NCBI GenBank assembly: GCA_003484785.1
Contig: DNAD01000036.1
Coordinates: 1-7,703, forward strand
Reading direction: 5' to 3'
From: Lachnospiraceae bacterium
Lineage (GTDB): Bacteria; Bacillota; Clostridia; Lachnospirales; Lachnospiraceae
DNA length: 7,703 bases
The notes under the pieces are model-generated. The model did not search any database and was not told the origin of the DNA. It saw only the letters and a program-made list of their open reading frames with translations. Of the stretch, positions 1-4,617 are shown piece after piece; position 1 is the first letter of the stretch, and every line of letters begins with the position of its first letter. The translations under genes and the position numbers were made by a program.

Positions 1-30
1 AGTGCTTTTGACCCTGATATCATTAAATGA
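1..30 (+). other. Possible 3' end of an upstream coding region
   Basis: The first ten codons in frame 1 read SAFDPDIIK followed by TGA at 28-30. This could be the tail of a gene entering from the left, with a 90-nt gap to clpC. A second frame (from position 2) is also open until a TGA at 44-46, so the true reading frame cannot be decided from this fragment. In related Gram-positives the gene before clpC is often mcsB or another ctsR-operon member, but nine residues do not allow any identification. There may equally be no gene here. Confidence 0.25.
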
Positions 31-54
31 CCGATCATCATCATGATAATAAGC

Positions 55-78
55 TGCCCAACGGGCTTTTGTCGGGCA
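55..78 (+). promoter_or_regulatory. Small GC hairpin(s) in the clpC leader, weak terminator-like
   Basis: GCCC at 56-59 pairs with GGGC at 63-66 around a 3-nt loop and is followed directly by TTTT at 67-70, the shape of a very short intrinsic terminator. The same GCCC (as TGCCC, 55-59) can instead pair with a second GGGCA at 74-78, which has no T-run after it. The two pairings exclude each other. An 8-bp direct repeat ATGATAAT flanks the element at 43-50 and 83-90. A 4-bp stem is marginal, so this may be a weak terminator of the upstream gene, an attenuator-like leader, or chance. Confidence 0.3.
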
Positions 79-107
79 ACTAATGATAATGAAACATTCA
101 CATATAC

Positions 108-116
108 GGGAGAAGG
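108..116 (+). promoter_or_regulatory. Ribosome binding site of clpC
   Basis: The purine run GGGAGAAGG ends four bases before the ATG at 121. It fixes this ATG as the clpC start. The only nearby ATG, at 117, is out of frame and soon meets a stop. Confidence 0.75.
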
Positions 117-120
117 ATGA

Positions 121-2580
121 ATGCCGCTTGACTATAACAACAGGGCCAGAAAAGCACTGGCTCTGGCCGCTAAGGCATCAAAACGTCTCAGACACAGCTA
201 TGTAGGTACAGAGCATCTGCTGCTGGGACTTCTTTTGGAAGAGGAGGGGGTAGCCTCTAAGGTATTAACCGATAACGGAGTCAGAGGAGAGGATATAGAG
301 AGACTGATCGAGGACCAGATAGCCCTGGTGGACGATACGGCTCTGTTAGAAAGGGATGGCTATACTCCCAAGCTTAAGGATATCCTGGAAGGAGCGGAAA
401 CCGTTGCCGACTCCTTCAAGGCGCTTTCCATAGGAACCGAACATCTTCTGATAGCCCTGATCAAGGACATGGATAATCTTGCCATCAGGCTGTTAAACAC
501 CCTGGGGATAAACCTCCAGAAGCTCTACGTTGATACGCTTCTATCCATGGGAGAGGATCCCGGAGATTACAGAGAAGAGCTTCAGAGCGCCAGATTCACC
601 GGGAAGAGGACTTCTTTCTACGGGGAAGGCAATGAGCTTTTAGTGGATCAGTTCAGCAGAGATATCACGGAGCTTGCCGAAGAGGGGAAATTAGATCCGG
701 TCATCGGAAGAGAAGTCGAGATCCAGAGGATAATACAGACTCTCAGCAGAAGGACCAAGAACAATCCCTGTCTTGTGGGTGAGCCCGGAGTGGGAAAGAC
801 GGCTATCGTCGAAGGGCTTGCCGCCAGGATAATCTCCGGCGACGTTCCCCAGAGCCTTACGGGAAAGAGGCTGTTGACGCTGGACCTTTCCGCAATGGTA
901 GCAGGCAGCAAATACAGGGGAGAGTTCGAGGAAAGGATCAAACGGGTTATAAATGAGGTCATTCTGTCCGGAGATATAATCCTTTTCATTGATGAGATAC
1001 ATACTATAATCGGTGCCGGAGGCTCTGAGGGAAAGATAGATGCTTCCAATATATTAAAGCCCTCACTGGCAAGGGGGGAGATCCAGCTCATCGGGGCAAC
1101 AACCTATGATGAATACAGAAAATATATCGAGAAGGATGCCGCGCTGGAGAGAAGGTTCCAGAAGATAACCGTGGAGGAGCCCACCGAGGAAGACTCCATA
1201 AAGATCATCAAGGGACTGCGCCCCAATTACGAAAAACATCATGGAGTCGTCATTACGGATGATGCGGCTGAGGCCTGCGTAAGGCTTTCCACCAGATATA
1301 TCAATGACAGGTTCCTTCCCGATAAGGCTATCGACCTGATGGACGAGTCGGCGGCAAAGGTAAGGCTCTCGCTTTACCGAAAAGAGGACAAGAGCAGCGA
1401 CTTCAATATCCTGATGAGGGAATATGATGAAAAAAAGGAGCTTGCTGTAGCAGAGGACAGGTTTGATGACTATGCGAGTCTGTTAAAGGAGCAGCAAAAG
1501 CTTAAGGAGGAAAGGGAGAAGAAGCTTAAGAGAAAGGCAAAGCTCGAGAAACGGGCTTTAGTGGTTGACAGGGAGGATATCGCCGAGATAGTTTCCGAAT
1601 GGACCAGGATCCCTCTGCAGAGAGTCAGGGAAGCAGAGAGCAGCAAGCTCTTAAAGCTCGAAAAGGAGCTGAAAAAGCGGGTGATCGGTCAGGACGAAGC
1701 GGTGAGCGCAGTGACCAGAGCCATAAAGAGAGGCAGAGTAGGGCTTAAGGAAAAGAATCGACCGATCGGGTCGTTCCTGTTTCTGGGACCGACCGGCGTG
1801 GGCAAGACTGAACTGTCAAAGGCTCTTTGCGAGGTTCTCTTCGGAACCCAGGATGCGATGATAAGGGTCGATATGTCAGAGTACATGGAGAAGCATACCG
1901 TCTCAAAGCTTATCGGATCGCCTCCGGGATATGTCGGCTATGAGGAGGGAGGCCAGTTGTCCGAGAAGGTCAGAAGGAATCCTTACTCGGTTGTGCTCTT
2001 TGATGAGATCGAGAAGGCCCATCCGGATGTTTTCAATATCCTCCTTCAGGTTCTTGATGACGGACACATCACCGATTCAAACGGAAGGAAGGTCAGCTTC
2101 AAGAACTGTGTCATCATTATGACCAGCAATGCCGGGGCTTCAAGGATAATAGAGCCCAAGCACCTGGGATTCGTGGTGGAGAAGAACGAGAAGGTCGATC
2201 ATGAGAAGATGAAGTCGGGGGTCATGGAGGAGGTCAGGAAGATATTCCGCCCCGAATTCCTCAACCGTATCGATGAGATCATAGTTTTCCGCGCGCTGAA
2301 TCAGGATGATATGAAGCGGATAGTGACCATTATGACTACAGAGCTCGAAAAGAGGGCGGCGGAAGAGCTTAATATCCGTCTGACGGTGCGTGATTCGGCC
2401 AAGAAGCATGTGATCGAAAAGGGTGTTGATAAAAAATACGGTGCAAGGCCTTTAAGAAGGGCTGTTCAGACCATGCTCGAGGACCCTGTATCCGAAGCTT
2501 ATCTTGAGGGGAGGATACATGAGGGCGAAGACGTGACCATCAGCTTTGTAAAGGATGAGATAAAGATCGTCGGGAAATGA
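121..2580 (+). CDS. clpC: ClpC, AAA+ unfoldase subunit of the ClpCP protease
   Basis: A complete 819-residue Hsp100/Clp ATPase, the normal ClpC length. As a cytoplasmic hexamer it unfolds proteins and threads them into ClpP. Residues 1-145 form the double Clp-N domain, with GTEH repeats at 29-32 and 105-108. The first AAA+ module has Walker A GEPGVGKT (220-227), pore loop KYRG (264-267), Walker B FIDEIH (289-294) and arginine-finger segment LERRF (342-346). A short coiled-coil middle domain (about 420-475) separates ClpC from ClpB, whose middle domain is much longer. The second module has Walker A GPTGVGKT (556-563), pore loop GYVGY (603-607), Walker B LFDEIEKAH (626-634) and sensor-2 GAR (774-776). 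LGF at 682-684 fits the ClpP-docking loop. No catalytic residue appears to be missing. It leads the apparent operon with the small gene and radA. No CtsR-type tandem heptad operator is seen in the 120 nt upstream, so the promoter may lie further left. Confidence 0.97.
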   Translation: MPLDYNNRARKALALAAKASKRLRHSYVGTEHLLLGLLLEEEGVASKVLTDNGVRGEDIERLIEDQIALVDDTALLERDGYTPKLKDILEGAETVADSFKALSIGTEHLLIALIKDMDNLAIRLLNTLGINLQKLYVDTLLSMGEDPGDYREELQSARFTGKRTSFYGEGNELLVDQFSRDITELAEEGKLDPVIGREVEIQRIIQTLSRRTKNNPCLVGEPGVGKTAIVEGLAARIISGDVPQSLTGKRLLTLDLSAMVAGSKYRGEFEERIKRVINEVILSGDIILFIDEIHTIIGAGGSEGKIDASNILKPSLARGEIQLIGATTYDEYRKYIEKDAALERRFQKITVEEPTEEDSIKIIKGLRPNYEKHHGVVITDDAAEACVRLSTRYINDRFLPDKAIDLMDESAAKVRLSLYRKEDKSSDFNILMREYDEKKELAVAEDRFDDYASLLKEQQKLKEEREKKLKRKAKLEKRALVVDREDIAEIVSEWTRIPLQRVREAESSKLLKLEKELKKRVIGQDEAVSAVTRAIKRGRVGLKEKNRPIGSFLFLGPTGVGKTELSKALCEVLFGTQDAMIRVDMSEYMEKHTVSKLIGSPPGYVGYEEGGQLSEKVRRNPYSVVLFDEIEKAHPDVFNILLQVLDDGHITDSNGRKVSFKNCVIIMTSNAGASRIIEPKHLGFVVEKNEKVDHEKMKSGVMEEVRKIFRPEFLNRIDEIIVFRALNQDDMKRIVTIMTTELEKRAAEELNIRLTVRDSAKKHVIEKGVDKKYGARPLRRAVQTMLEDPVSEAYLEGRIHEGEDVTISFVKDEIKIVGK

Positions 2581-2627
2581 TCGGGAGTTGCTGTTCAAAG
2601 CTCTTCGGGCCCGGACAGTAACGATCA
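2578..2627 (+). promoter_or_regulatory. Long imperfect intercistronic hairpin overlapping the clpC stop codon
   Basis: GTTGCTGTTC (2587-2596) pairs with GGACAGTAAC (2613-2622) over ten positions, two of them G-U wobbles, around a 16-nt loop. TGATC (2578-2582) pairs with GATCA (2623-2627) below it, leaving a 4-nt bulge on the 5' side. The outer helix includes the clpC TGA stop. No T-run follows, so it is not a standard intrinsic terminator. It is more likely an mRNA stability or processing element that sets clpC against the downstream genes. That role is inference. Confidence 0.5.
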
Positions 2628-2690
2628 GGAACATAAAGTAAAGTCCGTGTCGGAAGGGACGATCAAAATCGACGCGGAAATGACAGCAAT

Positions 2691-2696
2691 AGGGGG
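2691..2696 (+). promoter_or_regulatory. Ribosome binding site deciding the start of the small gene
   Basis: AGGGGG sits seven bases before the ATG at 2704. The reading frame is open further upstream, with possible starts at GTG 2647 and ATG 2680. Neither has a well-placed purine-rich site, so 2704 is preferred. Confidence 0.7.
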
Positions 2697-2703
2697 TAAA
2701 GCG

Positions 2704-3114
2704 ATGTCAAAAGTGAAGGAACTTATCAGGATCGAATCAGACGGGACTCTGAGCTTTGGGGATTACGGGCTTGAAAAAAAGACCAAGCTTGAGGATTTCG
2801 AGTATGAGGGAAACCTCTATAAGGTAAAGACCTTTCATGAGCTTACAAAGCTGGAGAGAGACGGTCTTTTCGTTTATGAATCGGATCCGGGAACAGCCGT
2901 TAATTCGCTCAGGATCACAAAGGATGGTATGGAATTTACCGTATCCGGGGATGAAGATGCCCAGATCACGGTAGGGCTCTCCGAGGATACGGAATATGAT
3001 GTAACCGTCGGAGGCAGGAGTATCGGAAGGATGAAGACCAATCTCGGTGGAAAGCTGAGCTTCTCGGTAGAGCTTTCAAACGAGGAGGAGGTAGCTGTTA
3101 AGATCTCACTGTAG
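2704..3114 (+). CDS. Small acidic protein of unknown function between clpC and radA
   Basis: A 136-residue protein beginning MSKVKELIRI. Function unknown. It has no signal peptide, membrane segment, cysteine or tryptophan, so it is probably cytoplasmic. It is acidic, with about 27 Asp/Glu against 17 Lys/Arg. The pattern of alternating hydrophobic residues with Gly/Asp turns suggests an all-beta fold, and the C-terminal part (about 97-135: YDVTVGG, then KTNLGGKLSFSVEL) resembles a beta-sandwich repeat. From memory, similar 130-140 residue proteins in Lachnospiraceae genomes carry the label endosialidase. Nothing here looks like a sialidase active site, and the size is far too small for a phage endosialidase, so that label should not be copied. 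The 23-nt gap to radA suggests co-transcription. A longer 155-residue version starting at GTG 2647 is possible but lacks a good ribosome binding site, and its extra 19 residues overlap spacer-like sequence. Confidence 0.85.
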   Translation: MSKVKELIRIESDGTLSFGDYGLEKKTKLEDFEYEGNLYKVKTFHELTKLERDGLFVYESDPGTAVNSLRITKDGMEFTVSGDEDAQITVGLSEDTEYDVTVGGRSIGRMKTNLGGKLSFSVELSNEEEVAVKISL

Positions 3115-3120
3115 GATGGG

Positions 3121-3137
3121 ATTGCTGAAGGAGCAAT
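3121..3137 (+). promoter_or_regulatory. Inverted repeat presenting the radA ribosome binding site in its loop
   Basis: ATTGCT (3121-3126) and AGCAAT (3132-3137) form a perfect 6-bp inverted repeat around the loop GAAGG. The ribosome binding site AAGGAG (3128-3133) lies mostly in this loop and partly in the 3' arm, and the arm ends directly before the ATG at 3138. If formed, the hairpin would expose most of the site while keeping the start codon just outside the stem. Effect on translation is inference. Confidence 0.5.
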
Positions 3138-4517
3138 ATGGCAAACGCAAAGCGTACAACGGTTTTTTACTGTGCCAGCTGCGGTTATGAATCGTCAAAG
3201 TGGCTGGGGCAGTGCCCGGGCTGCAGGGAGTGGAATACCTTTGTCGAGGAGAACTTAACCAAAAAGACTCAGGGCAGCCCGTTAAAAGCAGGCCGGGCGA
3301 TCCATGCCGATGCGCCTTCAAAACTGTCGGAGATAGAGCTCAAAAGCGAAGAAAGGATCACGGCCGGGATCGAAGAATTTGACAGAGTTCTGGGAGGCGG
3401 TATAGTACCGGGCTCCCTTGTTCTGGTAGGAGGAGATCCCGGGATAGGGAAGTCGACCCTGCTTCTTCAGGTATGCAGAAACCTTACGGCTGCGGGAAAT
3501 GAAGTCCTGTATGTATCGGGGGAGGAATCGCCCAAACAGATAAAGATGAGAGCCATGAGGCTCGGAGACTTTAATGATAAGCTTTCGCTTTTCTGCGAGA
3601 CCGATCTGGACAGGGTTTCGGAGGTGTTGACCGAGAGTAAGCCCGCAGTAGCGGTCATCGATTCTATTCAGACCATGTATACGGATTCGGTAAGCTCGGG
3701 ACCGGGTTCGGTATCTCAGGTAAGAGAGGCTGCGGCCGTTCTTCTTAAACTTTCCAAATCTCTGAACACGGCAATATTCATAGTCGGCCATGTTACCAAG
3801 GAAGGAATGGTGGCAGGGCCCAGAGTGCTTGAACATATCGTTGATACCGTCCTTTATTTTGAAGGGGATCGTTATGCCTCCTACAGGATACTCAGGGGAG
3901 TAAAAAACCGTTTCGGCTCCACCAATGAGATTGGTGTGTTCGAAATGCGCTCCGAAGGCCTTTTTGAAGTAAAGAATCCCTCGGAATACATGCTGTCGGG
4001 CCGGCCTGAGGACGCTTCCGGTTCTGTGGTCGCCTGCGCCATGGAGGGCTCGAGGCCGATCCTTCTTGAGATACAGGCGCTTGTGGCCCGGACCAGCTTC
4101 GGCTTTCCCAAGAGACAGGCTACCGGAGCCGATCTTAACAGGTTCAACCTGTTAATGGCGGTGCTGGAGAAACGGATGGGGCTTAAGACCTCGGATTGCG
4201 ATGCCTACGTAAACGTGGCGGGAGGAATGAGGATGCTGGAGCCTGCCATTGACCTGGGGATAGTGGTGGCCGTGGTCTCCAGCTACAGAAACAGACCGGT
4301 TCCGAAGGACATGATAGTTTTCGGAGAGGTAGGCTTAAGCGGCGAAGTCCGAAGCGTCAGCATGCCCGAGCTGAGAGCAGCCGAGGCAAAGAAGCTGGGG
4401 TTTAATACCTGCATCCTGCCAAAGGCGGCGCTGTCTCAGGCTGAGAGGGTAAAAGGGCTGAAGCTTATCGGAGTCAGCAATCTTTCGGAGGTTCTGGACA
4501 TCATCCGTAATTATTGA
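3138..4517 (+). CDS. radA: RadA, DNA repair and recombination ATPase/helicase
   Basis: A complete 459-residue RadA (also called Sms), the usual length. In other bacteria RadA helps RecA by driving branch migration and unwinding DNA at recombination intermediates. A four-cysteine zinc finger lies at C12-x2-C15-x10-C26-x2-C29. The RecA-like ATPase core follows, with Walker A GDPGIGKST (99-107) and Walker B VAVIDS (171-176). The family signature KNRFG is at 256-260. From about 290 to the end is a Lon-protease-like domain, including GGMRMLEPAIDLG (362-374) and VFGEVGLSGEVR (394-405). In RadA this domain serves assembly and DNA binding and is not thought to be proteolytic. The start is supported by AAGGAG four bases upstream and by the usual short lead-in to the zinc finger. 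The gene follows the small gene by 23 nt. The stop codon overlaps an inverted repeat and a possible purL promoter. disA, often next to radA in Bacilli, is absent on the downstream side. Confidence 0.97.
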   Translation: MANAKRTTVFYCASCGYESSKWLGQCPGCREWNTFVEENLTKKTQGSPLKAGRAIHADAPSKLSEIELKSEERITAGIEEFDRVLGGGIVPGSLVLVGGDPGIGKSTLLLQVCRNLTAAGNEVLYVSGEESPKQIKMRAMRLGDFNDKLSLFCETDLDRVSEVLTESKPAVAVIDSIQTMYTDSVSSGPGSVSQVREAAAVLLKLSKSLNTAIFIVGHVTKEGMVAGPRVLEHIVDTVLYFEGDRYASYRILRGVKNRFGSTNEIGVFEMRSEGLFEVKNPSEYMLSGRPEDASGSVVACAMEGSRPILLEIQALVARTSFGFPKRQATGADLNRFNLLMAVLEKRMGLKTSDCDAYVNVAGGMRMLEPAIDLGIVVAVVSSYRNRPVPKDMIVFGEVGLSGEVRSVSMPELRAAEAKKLGFNTCILPKAALSQAERVKGLKLIGVSNLSEVLDIIRNY

Positions 4518-4530
4518 CTCTATAAGTCAA
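4514..4530. repeat. Perfect inverted repeat over the radA stop codon
   Basis: TTGACT (4514-4519) and AGTCAA (4525-4530) are exact reverse complements separated by CTATA. The left arm contains the radA TGA stop and doubles as the -35 candidate of the proposed purL promoter. It could be an operator or a weak RNA hairpin. No T-run follows, so it is not a canonical terminator. Confidence 0.45.
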
Positions 4531-4540
4531 GAGATATAAA
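4514..4540 (+). promoter_or_regulatory. Possible sigma-A-type promoter for purL
   Basis: TTGACT (4514-4519, five of six to the -35 consensus) and TATAAA (4535-4540, five of six to the -10 consensus) are separated by 15 nt, shorter than the usual 17. Transcription would start near 4547, leaving a leader of roughly 70 nt that contains much of the two following hairpins. The short spacing makes this uncertain; a regulated promoter or no promoter at all are both possible. Confidence 0.35.
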
Positions 4541-4544
4541 TGAA

Positions 4545-4577
4545 GATCATTATCACAGCCTTTCCGGCTGTGAGATC
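4545..4577 (+). promoter_or_regulatory. Strong hairpin in the purL leader
   Basis: TCACAGCC (4553-4560) pairs perfectly with GGCTGTGA (4566-4573) over eight base pairs around the loop TTTCC. Outside it GATC (4545-4548) can pair with GATC (4574-4577), leaving the 4-nt bulge ATTA on the 5' side. No T-run follows, so it is not a canonical terminator. It may be a terminator of poor form after radA, an mRNA 5'-end stabiliser, or part of a regulatory leader for purL. Confidence 0.55.
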
Positions 4578-4584
4578 AACAACC

Positions 4585-4601
4585 GAAGGGATACTCCCTT
4601 C
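4585..4601 (+). promoter_or_regulatory. Second hairpin in the purL leader, next to the ribosome binding site
   Basis: GAAGGGA (4585-4591) pairs with TCCCTTC (4595-4601) over seven perfect base pairs with a TAC loop, ending six bases before the ribosome binding site. GAAGGG could alternatively pair with CCTTTC (4559-4564, one G-U wobble), which would break the preceding hairpin. Whether these compete in the cell is unknown. Confidence 0.45.
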
Positions 4602-4607
4602 CGATAC

Positions 4608-4613
4608 AGGAGG
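4608..4613 (+). promoter_or_regulatory. Ribosome binding site of purL
   Basis: AGGAGG, a full consensus site, lies four bases before the ATG at 4618 and fixes the purL start. Confidence 0.8.
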
Positions 4614-4617
4614 AAAT

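Noticed and set aside
6..23. TTTTGACC at 6-13 as half of a CtsR heat-shock operator
   Set aside because: The heptad TTTGACC fits one half-site, but the sequence three bases downstream (ATATCAT) does not match the second half, and the upstream side, as far as visible, also does not fit.
648..1091. 147-codon open frame on the reverse strand
   Set aside because: It is opposite the first AAA+ module of ClpC, and the conservation explains the forward frame.
1498..1535. Repeated AAGCTTAAG words in clpC and elsewhere
   Set aside because: They come from frequent Lys-Leu-Lys and similar codon pairs (AAG CTT AAG) in coding sequence, not from a repeat element.
2647..2703. GTG 2647 as the start of the small gene
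   Set aside because: No suitable ribosome binding site precedes it, whereas ATG 2704 has AGGGGG at ideal distance.
2704..3114. Annotation of the small protein as an endosialidase
   Set aside because: It is only 136 residues and lacks any visible sialidase motif or export signal; the label seems to be an inherited database name.
3318..3836. 172-codon open frame on the reverse strand
   Set aside because: It lies wholly opposite the RadA ATPase core and its translation has no recognisable domain.
4553..4580. Intrinsic terminator after radA
   Set aside because: The 8-bp hairpin is strong but is followed by GATCAACAACC, with no T-run, so a canonical terminator is not supported.
4578..4591. ACAACCGAAGGGA as a PurR box before purL
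   Set aside because: CCGAA matches the core of the Firmicute PurR box, but the following C and flanking A/T positions do not, there is only one copy, and the bases are explained by the 4585-4601 hairpin.
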